In this document: positions 50,469 through 59,044 of the stretch, piece after piece | How positions within the stretch are numbered: the stretch's first letter is position 1 | Layout of the letters: every line of letters begins with the position of its first letter | Source of the DNA: Halopseudomonas aestusnigri | GTDB lineage: Bacteria > Pseudomonadota > Gammaproteobacteria > Pseudomonadales > Pseudomonadaceae | Assembly: GCF_002197985.1 (NCBI RefSeq) | Contig: NZ_NBYK01000001.1 | Span: 615,840 to 679,839 of the forward strand | Reading direction: 5' to 3' | Length of the DNA: 64,000 bases | Position numbers and translations under genes: made by a program | The notes under the pieces: generated by a model | What the model saw: only the letters and a program-made list of their open reading frames with translations | What the model was told of the DNA's origin: nothing | Databases searched by the model: none

Positions 50469-52694
50469 TTACTTTTTGTCCGACTTGTACTCGTACTGGT
50501 AATAGCCGTAATTGCCATAGCCATAGGCCGAGGCTTTCTTTTCGACTGCGTTGAAAATCGCCCCTTTGATCTCGACACCGTTGTTGCGGAAGCGTTGCAG
50601 GGTTTGCTCCACTTCCTTCACCGGGTTGAGACCAAAGCGCGACACAATCAGGCTGGTGCCGGCCAGGCGGCCAACCAGAGCAGCGTCGGTCACAGCCAGA
50701 ATCGGCGGCGTGTCGACGATCACCAGGTCATACATGCCACTCAATTGCTTCAGCAGTGATTCGAAGTTCACATGCATCAGCAGCTCGGACGGATTCGGCG
50801 GAATCTGGCCGCGCGGAATGAAGTGCAGGTTGGGCACTTCACTCTTCTGCAGGACGTCGGCCAAGGTATGGGTATTGACCAGCAGGTTCGACAGCCCGGG
50901 CTCCGCTGGCAGGCTCATCAGCTTGTGGGCGTAGCCCTTGCGCATGTCACCGTCGATCAGCACGACTTTCTGACCGGCCTGGGCGACGATGGCAGCCAGG
51001 TTGGTGGAGATGAACGACTTGCCGACACTGGGGCTGGGGCCCGAGATCATCAGAATGTTGTTGCGTGCTTCCATCATGGCGAAATGCAGGCTGGTACGCA
51101 GGCTGCGCAGGGCCTCAATGGAGAGGTCTGCCGGATTGGTAGCTGCCAGCAGTTGCGAGTTCTGGGTGATGGTCTTGCCTTTGGCATTGCGCTCGATCTG
51201 CTGCTGATCCTTGCTGAACGGGACGGACGCGTAAACAGGCAGGCCGATCTGCTCCAGCAGCTCCGGGTTTTCGATGCCGCGATTCAGCGCGTGGCGCAGC
51301 AGGGCAATGGCAACGCCCAGCATGCCACCCAGCAGGGTTGCCAGAACGACGATCAGCGCTTTCTTCGGCTTGACCGGCTGGCTGGTATCGACCACCGCAT
51401 CGTCAATGATCCGGACGTTGCCAACGGTGCCCGCGCGCACCACATCCAGCTCCTGCGAGGTGTTGAGCATCGCGGTATAGATTTCGGTACTGACCTTCAC
51501 GTCACGCGACAGGCGCAGCAGCTCTTGCTGGGTAGCAGGCAGATCGCCGACACGGTCAACCAGCGCATTACGGCGGCTGTTCAACTGATTGAGCTGTTCC
51601 ATCAGTGCCTGATAACTGGGGTGCTGGCGGGTAAAGCGGCGCTCCATTTCCGAGCGCTTGAGCTGCAGCTCCGAAATGGATGTGTCCAGCTCAACCACCT
51701 GATCCAGAACCGCCTGGGTCTCGAGGGTGATGTCGACCGATCCCGCTTTGGCCTGGTAGGCGTTCAGCGCCTGCTCGGCTGCTTCGAGTTGGCGTCGGAC
51801 GGTGGGTAGCTGCTCTTTGAGGAAGTCGAGGCTTTGCTGGGCCTCTGCAGATTTTCGCTGGACGTTTTGCAGCACATACAGGCGGCTTACTTCATCAAGG
51901 ATCCGGGCCGCATCGGCCGGGCGCGGACTTTCCAAGTTCAACAGAAGAATACCGGAGTCGCGACCCTTTTCACTGACACCGATGTCACGCTGATAGGCGA
52001 GGGTGGTGCTCAGGCTGTTGCGCTTGGTCACCAGAAACTCGGTCCCGGGGTTGGCAATCAGCTTGGCGATCTGGACGCGAAAGCCCTGTTCTTCTATGCG
52101 GGTACCGACTTGCCCCTCGAGCAGCAGCTCATCTTCATCATTGAGCAGCGCGAACTGCCCCTCAGCCCCCGCCCGCAGGATAAGCTGCTTGCCTTCCCAG
52201 GCTGCGGGCACCTCAAGCTGAAAGATATCCAGCTTTTCACCGCCCCAGGCGTAGCTGTCCATGCCCAGCAGGGCGTCAGCAACCGGCTGTTGATCCGTCG
52301 GGCTGTGGCGACGGTAGAAATACGAGCCGATCACGGGGTACAGCTTGGGTTCGGCCACCACATCCAGCTTGAGATTCTCGACGGTCTGACCAATTACCTT
52401 ACGTGATTTCAGCAGTTCGATTTCGGTCGCAGCGGCGCTGGTACTGGCGAACATGTCGGCGGCACCGGCATCGCCAAGCAGACCACCGAGGCCGCTGGAT
52501 TTCTCTTCAATCTGGATTACCGCATCGGCCCGGTAGATGGGCGTTGCCAGCAGCGCGTAGGCAATACCGACGAACGCAAACACCAGTGTGCAGATGATGA
52601 TGGTCAGCTTGTGATCGATCAGAGCGCCCAGCAGGGCCAGCAAGTCGATTTCGTCTTGGTTGTTTTGTGCGGCGGCGGGGGTGCTGTTCTGCAT
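50469..52694 (-). CDS. wzc: polysaccharide co-polymerase / BY-kinase (Wzc, Etk-like)
   Basis: A 741-residue inner-membrane tyrosine autokinase. It has an N-terminal Wzz domain with a transmembrane helix near residue 40, a long periplasmic coiled coil, a second helix near residue 440, then the kinase: SGPSPSVGKSFISTNLAA (Walker A), VLIDGDMRKG (A'), LVIVDTPPIL (Walker B). The C-terminus is a Tyr cluster (YGYGNYGYYQYEYK), the autophosphorylation site. ATG 52694 is chosen; a TTG at 52700 is less likely. The cognate phosphatase gene lies directly upstream. Confidence 0.93.
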   Translation of the reverse strand: MQNSTPAAAQNNQDEIDLLALLGALIDHKLTIIICTLVFAFVGIAYALLATPIYRADAVIQIEEKSSGLGGLLGDAGAADMFASTSAAATEIELLKSRKVIGQTVENLKLDVVAEPKLYPVIGSYFYRRHSPTDQQPVADALLGMDSYAWGGEKLDIFQLEVPAAWEGKQLILRAGAEGQFALLNDEDELLLEGQVGTRIEEQGFRVQIAKLIANPGTEFLVTKRNSLSTTLAYQRDIGVSEKGRDSGILLLNLESPRPADAARILDEVSRLYVLQNVQRKSAEAQQSLDFLKEQLPTVRRQLEAAEQALNAYQAKAGSVDITLETQAVLDQVVELDTSISELQLKRSEMERRFTRQHPSYQALMEQLNQLNSRRNALVDRVGDLPATQQELLRLSRDVKVSTEIYTAMLNTSQELDVVRAGTVGNVRIIDDAVVDTSQPVKPKKALIVVLATLLGGMLGVAIALLRHALNRGIENPELLEQIGLPVYASVPFSKDQQQIERNAKGKTITQNSQLLAATNPADLSIEALRSLRTSLHFAMMEARNNILMISGPSPSVGKSFISTNLAAIVAQAGQKVVLIDGDMRKGYAHKLMSLPAEPGLSNLLVNTHTLADVLQKSEVPNLHFIPRGQIPPNPSELLMHVNFESLLKQLSGMYDLVIVDTPPILAVTDAALVGRLAGTSLIVSRFGLNPVKEVEQTLQRFRNNGVEIKGAIFNAVEKKASAYGYGNYGYYQYEYKSDKK

Positions 52695-52740
52695 CAACAA
52701 TCAGGTTCCGTGACAGAGTAGGGCGAAGGGTGTAGGGCGA

Positions 52741-53175
52741 TTAAAGATAGCGCAACCAGGCAGTTGTTGCCTTGTCGAGCACCTTGAAAACGTGCTCGAA
52801 CGCTGGCAATTGCTGACGATAGGGGTCTGGTACTTCAGCGTTGTCCAGCCATTTGCCGATCAGCAGCGCCTTGCCGCGGGTCTCGGGTGCCAGGCTGTGG
52901 AGTTTTTGCAGGTGACGCTGCTCCATGGCCAGGATCAGATCCGCCGCATGCAGCATCTCGGGGGTGACTTGACGGGCCCTGTGCTCTGGCAGCGTAAGGC
53001 CGGCGGCGGCCATCACCTGTGCGGCTGAGGCGTCTACCGGTTTGTCCACCAGTGCTCCCAGCCCGGCAGAACTGACCGTGATGCCTTTGCCGGCGAGCTT
53101 TTGCTGCAGCAGCGCCTCAGCCGTAGGGCTGCGGCAGATGTTGCCGACACAGACAACCAGAATCTTCTTGATCAT
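52741..53175 (-). CDS. wzb: low-molecular-weight protein-tyrosine phosphatase (Wzb/Etp-like)
   Basis: A 144-residue phosphatase. The P-loop is VCVGNICRSPTAE (C-x4-C-R-S) and the acid is in VPDPYRQQ. The start MIKKILVVCVGN at 53175 is used, since a longer frame contains an unrelated N-terminus. It should dephosphorylate the Wzc Tyr tail and so time polysaccharide assembly. It is the first gene of the operon. Confidence 0.92.
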   Translation of the reverse strand: MIKKILVVCVGNICRSPTAEALLQQKLAGKGITVSSAGLGALVDKPVDASAAQVMAAAGLTLPEHRARQVTPEMLHAADLILAMEQRHLQKLHSLAPETRGKALLIGKWLDNAEVPDPYRQQLPAFEHVFKVLDKATTAWLRYL

Positions 53176-53469
53176 AGGTTCGCAGGCCTTTGCCATTGCC
53201 ATTGCCAGGTACGCCATCGCAGTCACAGGCTGTCTGGCGTCGTCAATTCATCCCTTGGGCCGGGCATGATAACAGGCTCTGCACGGATGAGAACCCATGG
53301 ATGTTGCAAATCTGGCGTCAGCAATTTGATGTGCAGGGTGCCTCCGGTCGGGCGGTAAGGCGTATTCAACGGATTGTTCCAGTGTGTTCGCGTCAGACTG
53401 TCGCCTTTTATCCCTCTGACTTGGCTTAACAAATCGCTGGGTCAGGCGCAGATTCGTCGACCGGAAGAA
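53176..53469. other. intergenic region upstream of the wzb-wzc operon
   Basis: About 294 bases between the lapD stop and the wzb start. It must carry the operon promoter. I found no convincing terminator, JUMPstart or operator. A leftward 69-codon ORF here has no ribosome site or recognisable motif. Confidence 0.5.
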
Positions 53470-55413
53470 TCAGTCGCGCCATTCTCCTGGTTCGGCCAGC
53501 GCCCGGCCTTGCATGGCCTCAATACCCAGTTGTTTCAGTGCCGCAACCTCGCGCGGGCTCTGTACCTGCTCCGCGATCAGCAGCAGGTCGATCCGTTGTG
53601 CGGTGCGCACCAGTGCTTCCAGATACAGATGCTTGTCGCTCTCGGTATCCAGGTCGCGGATGAAGCTGCTTTCGATCTTCAGGTAGCTCAGGCCAATAAG
53701 GGCCAGTTCGCCGATCAGACTGAGCTGGCGGCCAAAGTGCTGAAGGCCCACTTGCACGGACAGCGGGCGCAGCTCCTGAGCCAGGCTGGCCAGGTCGTTA
53801 CACCCTTGCAGGTAGCGCGCGTCAACTTCCAGCGTCAGATGGGCGGCCTCGGTTCGATGCTGCTCCAGCAATTGGCGGATCTGCTTGCGATGCTCTGCAT
53901 TGTGCAGCGTGTCATTGGTAATGCTGAGTGCCAGCGGGCCCGGATGACGCTGAAGGTGAGACAGGGCCAGCCCGACCATGCAGCGATCGAAGGCGGGCGA
54001 TAGCCCCAGGCGCTCTATCCATGGCAGAAACTGGCCGGCCATCATGAGTTTGCCATCAGTGCCCCGCAGGCGAACCAGAGCCTTCTGATGCAGCAGTTGC
54101 TTGAGATCGTGGCCGTGCAGTACCGGCTGGAAGTGCAGGGTGAAACTGAAGTCCTTCAGCGCGGCTTCGAGCAGCTCGCGCCAGTCGTGGCTGCTGCCCG
54201 GTGACTGACTGCTTTCGTTTGCGGGTTCATAGCCGGGCTGGATGGTTGCGCCGTTCAGGCTCGACTCGGTCATGGCCTGATCAAGTCGCCGCAGTACTTG
54301 CTTGCTGTCATCACCAATCCGGTAGCCGGTAATGCCGAGCTCAATCGGTTGTGCTTCGCCCAGCGACGTCAATGTCTCCAGCGACGCAACCTGAGTTGCC
54401 AGTTGCTCTGCCAGTTTGCGGATATCGGCGAGGTCGCCGCCTGGCGCCAGGGTGAGAAATTCGCCACCGCGTGAGCGGCAGCAGAGCCAACTGGGGTGGG
54501 CGTTCTGCAGGGCCTGCAGCTGGGCGCCGATGCTTTTGAGCAGCGCGTCTGTGCTGGCTGCGCCGAGTTGCTGATTGATCCGGTTGAGGTCGGATACCCG
54601 CAGGCCGAGCAGCATGCCGTCGGGATTTTCCGTCGAGGTGAGTGCTGCGGCCAGTGCATGATCAAAGGCCAGTCTGTTCGGCAGGTCTGTCAGGGCGTCA
54701 TGGTAAGCCTGACGGCGGTAATGCTCGGTCCGCGCTGCCTCTTCCTCGAACAGGGTCTTTAGCTTGCCGACCATTTGGTTCATGGCGACGACCACGTGCT
54801 TGAGCTCGGGCGTACGGGGGATTCGTGGCAGCGTCCGATACTCGCGCCGGGTGATTGCTTCGGCCTGGTCCGCCATGGACATCAGCGGCGTCAGTTGACG
54901 CTTGAGCAGCAGAGCGCCAAGAAGGGCGCTGAATAATCCGCAGGCCACCAGCCAGGCGAGGGTACCCAGGGCGCTGTCCCAGAGTTTGTTCAGGGCGAAC
55001 TGCGGATGGCTGACAACCTCGACGCGTGCGGACTGTTGCCAGCCGTCCATGACGATAGCGTCACCGGCCTGCTCCTGCAGATTGACCAGGTTGACGAACC
55101 AGCCAGGCGCCTTGGTCTCGTCAAGGCTGCGTGTGCGTTCAACCAGAATCTCGCCATTGCTGACCGCATAAACGCGAATGCGAGCGAAGTAGCCACTGTC
55201 AAAGATCGAGCTGACCATCAGCTCGATCATGGCCGGATCTCTGACGTGGGGTGTCAGGGACAGGCCAAGCGCGGTAGCGGCGTCCTGAGCATGGGAGCGC
55301 AGCTGGGTCTGCAGCTGGTTGCGGGAGCTTTCCAGACTGACGATGAAGCTTCCGCTGAAGGCGACCAGCAGGAACAGACAAATCGCCAGAATAAGCTGTT
55401 TGACCAGTGACAT
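53470..55413 (-). CDS. lapD: LapD-type c-di-GMP receptor (degenerate GGDEF-EAL)
   Basis: A 647-residue inner-membrane protein. N-terminal helix (LILAICLFLLVAFSGSFIV), a periplasmic LapD_MoxY domain, a second helix (LGTLAWLVACGLFSALLGALLL), then HAMP, GGDEF and EAL domains. The GGDEF motif is SRGGEF (degenerate) and the EAL motif is KALVRL, so it should bind rather than make or break c-di-GMP. ATG 55413 (MSLVKQL) is used. The gene lies 17 bases after lapG, as in Pseudomonas. In the known system it sequesters LapG when c-di-GMP is high. Confidence 0.92.
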   Translation of the reverse strand: MSLVKQLILAICLFLLVAFSGSFIVSLESSRNQLQTQLRSHAQDAATALGLSLTPHVRDPAMIELMVSSIFDSGYFARIRVYAVSNGEILVERTRSLDETKAPGWFVNLVNLQEQAGDAIVMDGWQQSARVEVVSHPQFALNKLWDSALGTLAWLVACGLFSALLGALLLKRQLTPLMSMADQAEAITRREYRTLPRIPRTPELKHVVVAMNQMVGKLKTLFEEEAARTEHYRRQAYHDALTDLPNRLAFDHALAAALTSTENPDGMLLGLRVSDLNRINQQLGAASTDALLKSIGAQLQALQNAHPSWLCCRSRGGEFLTLAPGGDLADIRKLAEQLATQVASLETLTSLGEAQPIELGITGYRIGDDSKQVLRRLDQAMTESSLNGATIQPGYEPANESSQSPGSSHDWRELLEAALKDFSFTLHFQPVLHGHDLKQLLHQKALVRLRGTDGKLMMAGQFLPWIERLGLSPAFDRCMVGLALSHLQRHPGPLALSITNDTLHNAEHRKQIRQLLEQHRTEAAHLTLEVDARYLQGCNDLASLAQELRPLSVQVGLQHFGRQLSLIGELALIGLSYLKIESSFIRDLDTESDKHLYLEALVRTAQRIDLLLIAEQVQSPREVAALKQLGIEAMQGRALAEPGEWRD

Positions 55414-55430
55414 GGTTGGGTCCTCTTGAC

Positions 55431-56099
55431 TCAGGGTAAGCCGGGGGCATCGAAGCCCTCGTTCTGCATTTTTTTCAACAGATCCTGCCAGCGCGACAGT
55501 TGTTTTGCCGAGCCGGTCTGGGTGTTGCCGCGGCCGGCCAGCCATAGCCCTTCCGCATTGAAACTGTAAACCGGCAACAGGTCGCTGCGCTGCGATGCGG
55601 GCAATATGCGATCGGTCAGGTTGTCCAATACCAGCGGTTCGCTATCGGGGGTGGCGTAGTAGGTCAGCACCATATGAGCCTGATTCAGCTCCAGCGCCTT
55701 TACATAGGTCAGGCGTAGCTGATCGTTGGATATGCCGGCCCGGCGCAGGCTGAAGTATTTGGCGATGGAGTAGTCTTCGCAGTCTGCCGCACCCTTGACC
55801 ATGGATTCGGCCGGTGATGCCCAGTAGTCCACCTGGCCCCAGATATCGATGTCGTCGCTGAAGCGCAGGCGCTGATTGAAAAAGGAGTTGATGGTTTCGA
55901 GCTTCTGCGCTTGCTCGAGCGCCTGGCTGTTGTCGAGCATGCTGCGCCATTCCTGCAGGCGCCACTGGGCTTGCATGTCCGGACGATAGAGGATGTTGAT
56001 GCGCGCGAAAATCTGTTCGTAGTCCCAGCCGATCGCAGACAGGGCGACCAGCAGCAGACTGGCAGGGAAAAAGAGCTTGAGTTGGGTGGGTAGGTTCAC
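55431..56099 (-). CDS. lapG: LapG-type periplasmic cysteine protease
   Basis: A 222-residue transglutaminase-like cysteine protease (BTLCP). The catalytic triad is probably C107 (GAADCEDYS), H142 (NQAHMVLTYY) and D159 (VLDNL). A signal-like helix is at residues 8-24. LapG cleaves adhesins of the LapA type near their N-terminus to release biofilm. No LapA-like adhesin is in this window, so the target must lie elsewhere. Confidence 0.92.
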   Translation of the reverse strand: MNLPTQLKLFFPASLLLVALSAIGWDYEQIFARINILYRPDMQAQWRLQEWRSMLDNSQALEQAQKLETINSFFNQRLRFSDDIDIWGQVDYWASPAESMVKGAADCEDYSIAKYFSLRRAGISNDQLRLTYVKALELNQAHMVLTYYATPDSEPLVLDNLTDRILPASQRSDLLPVYSFNAEGLWLAGRGNTQTGSAKQLSRWQDLLKKMQNEGFDAPGLP

Positions 56100-56194
56100 T
56101 GCAGTGGCATTCCGGCAGCGTTAGCCGAGGTAATGCCACCCAGTGTAGGCAAGCGCGCGCAGTTCGTCATGTCTGCTGCGCGCATCCGGGCGGC

Positions 56195-56782
56195 TCAGGA
56201 GCGTTTCAACAGGGCTGGACGAGGCTTTTCTTCCGGTGCGTGGAACAGCAGGAAAAGCTGGGTGAGTACCTGCGGAATGTGCTCGACCATATCCTCGACC
56301 ATGTCTTCGTCCTGCTCGATCTCGGCGAACTCGGGTTGATCGGCAAACAGGCCGGAGCCGACCATGACGGGCAACAGCAACTCGCTGACCAGCTCTTCGT
56401 CATTGCTGAACCAGGCTTCCTCACGCAGGAAAACCCCCTCCATAAAGCCGATACACCAACTGCGCAGGTCCGAGTAATCGGGCTCGTCACCCAGGGTCAG
56501 TTCACAGGGCAGTTCGAGATCCTCGTCGCTGGCCAGCTCGCGAGCGATGCGGGCCTTGAGCTCCAGCAGCGTGCCGATGATCTCGTCCTGCTGCTCGGGG
56601 CTCTCGTAGGGCGGGGTTTCGGCGAACAGCTCTGCCAGCAGCTCCTCGTCGGCAACCGGCTCCGGGCTGATGGCCAGTGCGCTCAGGTAGCCACAGGCGG
56701 CCATGTAGTCCAGCGCTTCGTCGTGCAGGTCATCGGCGTCCAGAAAAGCTTGCAGGCGCTGGAGTTGGTCATTGAAGGACAT
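56195..56782 (-). CDS. YecA/UPF0149 family protein
   Basis: A 195-residue acidic protein. The UPF0149 domain is seen in DYMAACGYLSALAISPEPV and SDLRSWCIGFMEGVFLREEAWF. The C-terminal Cys-rich SEC-like zinc tail of some members is missing and the protein ends in PALLKRS. The function is not established. It is a lone gene between lapG and the divergent recQ. Confidence 0.85.
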   Translation of the reverse strand: MSFNDQLQRLQAFLDADDLHDEALDYMAACGYLSALAISPEPVADEELLAELFAETPPYESPEQQDEIIGTLLELKARIARELASDEDLELPCELTLGDEPDYSDLRSWCIGFMEGVFLREEAWFSNDEELVSELLLPVMVGSGLFADQPEFAEIEQDEDMVEDMVEHIPQVLTQLFLLFHAPEEKPRPALLKRS

Positions 56783-56902
56783 GGGACACCTCTCATTGTT
56801 TGTCCGGTTATTTTACGCATGCCCCGGGCAATTGCCAAAGACGTTATACTCTGCGGCCGCTGATTCTGCCCATCAACGGAATCGGATCTGGTGAGGAGAC
56901 CC

Positions 56903-59032
56903 ATGCGCGAGCAGGCACTGCAGCAACTCAGGAACGTGTTTGGCTACGGCGAATTCCGTGGTCAGCAAGCGGATATCATTGATCAGGTGGCCTGTGGCGG
57001 CGATGCGCTGGTCTTGATGCCGACCGGTGGTGGCAAGTCACTGTGCTATCAGGTGCCCGGGCTGCTGCGTGAGGGGCTGACAGTGGTGGTTTCGCCGCTG
57101 ATTGCGTTGATGGACGATCAGGTCGCGACGCTGAATGAGCTGGGGTTGACGGCGGCGGCGCTCAATTCCACGTTGAGCGAAGACGCCCAGCGCGAGGTGG
57201 CCCGGCAGATGCGCGCCGGTGAGCTGCAGTTTCTCTATCTGGCCCCGGAGCGTCTGCTCAAACCCCGTACTCTGAATTTTCTGCAGTCTTTGCCGATTGC
57301 CCTGTTTGCGATTGACGAGGCGCACTGCGTCTCCCAGTGGGGCCATGATTTTCGCCCCGAGTATCTGCAGCTCGGCCAGTTGGCGGAGCTGTTCCCCGGT
57401 GTACCGCGCATGGCGCTGACCGCCACGGCGGATGAGCGCACGCGTGAGGAGATGGTCCAGAGGCTGAAGCTGGAGCAGGCTGCCTGTTTTGTCTCCGGCT
57501 TTGATCGCCCCAATATTTTTTATCGCATCGTGCCCAAGGATAAGCCCCGTCAGCAGTTGCTCGGTTTTCTGCGCGAGCACAAGGGTGATGCCGGTATTGT
57601 CTACTGCCTGTCGCGCAAGAAGGTAGAAGAAACCGCCGCCTGGCTGTGCGAGCAGGGCTGGCCTGCCTTGCCCTATCATGCGGGCTTGCCGCAGGAGTTG
57701 CGCTCCACGCATCAGCGCCGCTTCCTCAACGAAGAGGGGCTGGTAATGGTCGCGACCATCGCCTTCGGTATGGGTATCGACAAGTCCAATGTGCGCTTTG
57801 TCGCCCATCTGGATCTGCCCAAGAGTGTCGAGGCCTACTACCAGGAAACCGGTCGTGCCGGCCGCGATGGTCTGGCTGCCGACGCCTGGATGGCCTACGG
57901 CCTGCAGGATGTGCTGATGCTCAATCAGATCATGGCCGGCTCGGAAGGTGACGAGCGCCATAAGCGCATTGAGCGGCACAAGCTTGACGCCATGCTGGCC
58001 CTCTGCGAACTGACTACCTGTCGCCGGCAGACGCTGCTGGGCTACTTCGGTGAAACCCTGGAGCAACCCTGTGGTAACTGTGACAACTGCCAGGAGCCGG
58101 TTTCGACCTGGGACGGCAGCGAGGCGGCGCGGATGGCGCTGTCAACCATCTATAGAAGCGGCCAGCGTTATGGTGTGGGTCACCTCATCGACATTCTGCT
58201 CGGTCGCGATAACGAGAAGGTGCGCAGCGCCGGTCATCAGCATCTGTCTACCTACGGGATTGGCAAGTCACTGGGCGAAAACGAATGGCGCTCAGTGTTC
58301 CGCCAGCTGATCGCCCGCGCGTTGGTCGAGGTGGATCTCGATGGCTATGGCAGCCTGCGCCTGAGCGAACGCTGCCGTCCGCTGCTGCGTGGCGAGCAGA
58401 GCCTGCAGCTGCGCCGCGATGTCAGCAAGCCGGCAGCCTGGGGTAGCCGGGGCAGCAACAAGCCAGTGATTGCCGAGGCTGATCGCGCCCTCTGGGAGTC
58501 GTTGCGCACCCTGCGCAAACAGCTGGCGGACGCTCACGGTGTGCCGCCCTATGTCATCTTCACCGACAATACGCTGGTCGATATGCTGCGTCAGCGGCCG
58601 ACTACCCTGCAGGATATGGCGCTGGTCAGTGGCGTCGGTTCGCACAAACTTGAGCGCTATGGCGCTGATTTTCTTCAGGTTCTGGCCGGTGATGGAGCGG
58701 CGGCACAGGCTCAGGAGGCCCGTGATGCCCATGAGGCGATTGCCATGGTGCGCGCCGGCATGAGCCCCGAACAGGCAGCCATGCAGCTGGGGCAACCGCT
58801 GCGCAAGGTCTACGGTCAGCTGGCGCAGGCGATTACCACCGGCAACCTGACCCTGGAGCAGGCCATCGATATCGGACCCGCTCAGCTTGAGCGGTTGCAG
58901 GATGCCTTTCTCAATTTCGACGGCGAGGATCTGCCCGGCGTAAAAACCCTGGCGCGCGAGCTGGACGAGCCGGTTGACGAAGGGGTGTTGCACTGCATCC
59001 GTGCCGCCCTGGTGCTGGAAATCAGCGGCTAG
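56903..59032 (+). CDS. recQ: ATP-dependent DNA helicase RecQ
   Basis: A 709-residue helicase. It has [14 protein letters not shown] (Walker A), [18 protein letters not shown] (DEAH), [11 protein letters not shown], then the RQC zinc-binding cysteines (CRRQ...PCGNCDNC), a winged-helix part and an HRDC domain (about residues 530-600). The C-terminus ([22 protein letters not shown]) goes beyond the short E. coli form (about 610 residues) by ~100 residues, as in other Pseudomonas RecQ. ATG 56903 has gaggag at ideal spacing. Confidence 0.95.
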   Translation: MREQALQQLRNVFGYGEFRGQQADIIDQVACGGDALVLMPTGGGKSLCYQVPGLLREGLTVVVSPLIALMDDQVATLNELGLTAAALNSTLSEDAQREVARQMRAGELQFLYLAPERLLKPRTLNFLQSLPIALFAIDEAHCVSQWGHDFRPEYLQLGQLAELFPGVPRMALTATADERTREEMVQRLKLEQAACFVSGFDRPNIFYRIVPKDKPRQQLLGFLREHKGDAGIVYCLSRKKVEETAAWLCEQGWPALPYHAGLPQELRSTHQRRFLNEEGLVMVATIAFGMGIDKSNVRFVAHLDLPKSVEAYYQETGRAGRDGLAADAWMAYGLQDVLMLNQIMAGSEGDERHKRIERHKLDAMLALCELTTCRRQTLLGYFGETLEQPCGNCDNCQEPVSTWDGSEAARMALSTIYRSGQRYGVGHLIDILLGRDNEKVRSAGHQHLSTYGIGKSLGENEWRSVFRQLIARALVEVDLDGYGSLRLSERCRPLLRGEQSLQLRRDVSKPAAWGSRGSNKPVIAEADRALWESLRTLRKQLADAHGVPPYVIFTDNTLVDMLRQRPTTLQDMALVSGVGSHKLERYGADFLQVLAGDGAAAQAQEARDAHEAIAMVRAGMSPEQAAMQLGQPLRKVYGQLAQAITTGNLTLEQAIDIGPAQLERLQDAFLNFDGEDLPGVKTLARELDEPVDEGVLHCIRAALVLEISG

Positions 59033-59044
59033 GGGGCTGCCGGT

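Noticed and set aside
53350-53362. ops/JUMPstart-like gggcggtaagg upstream of the polysaccharide operon
   Set aside because: It is on the plus strand while the operon runs on the minus strand, and the consensus match is incomplete.
53223-53432. Leftward 69-codon ORF between wzb and lapD
   Set aside because: No ribosome site, no motif and Pro-rich composition; it probably is part of the promoter region.
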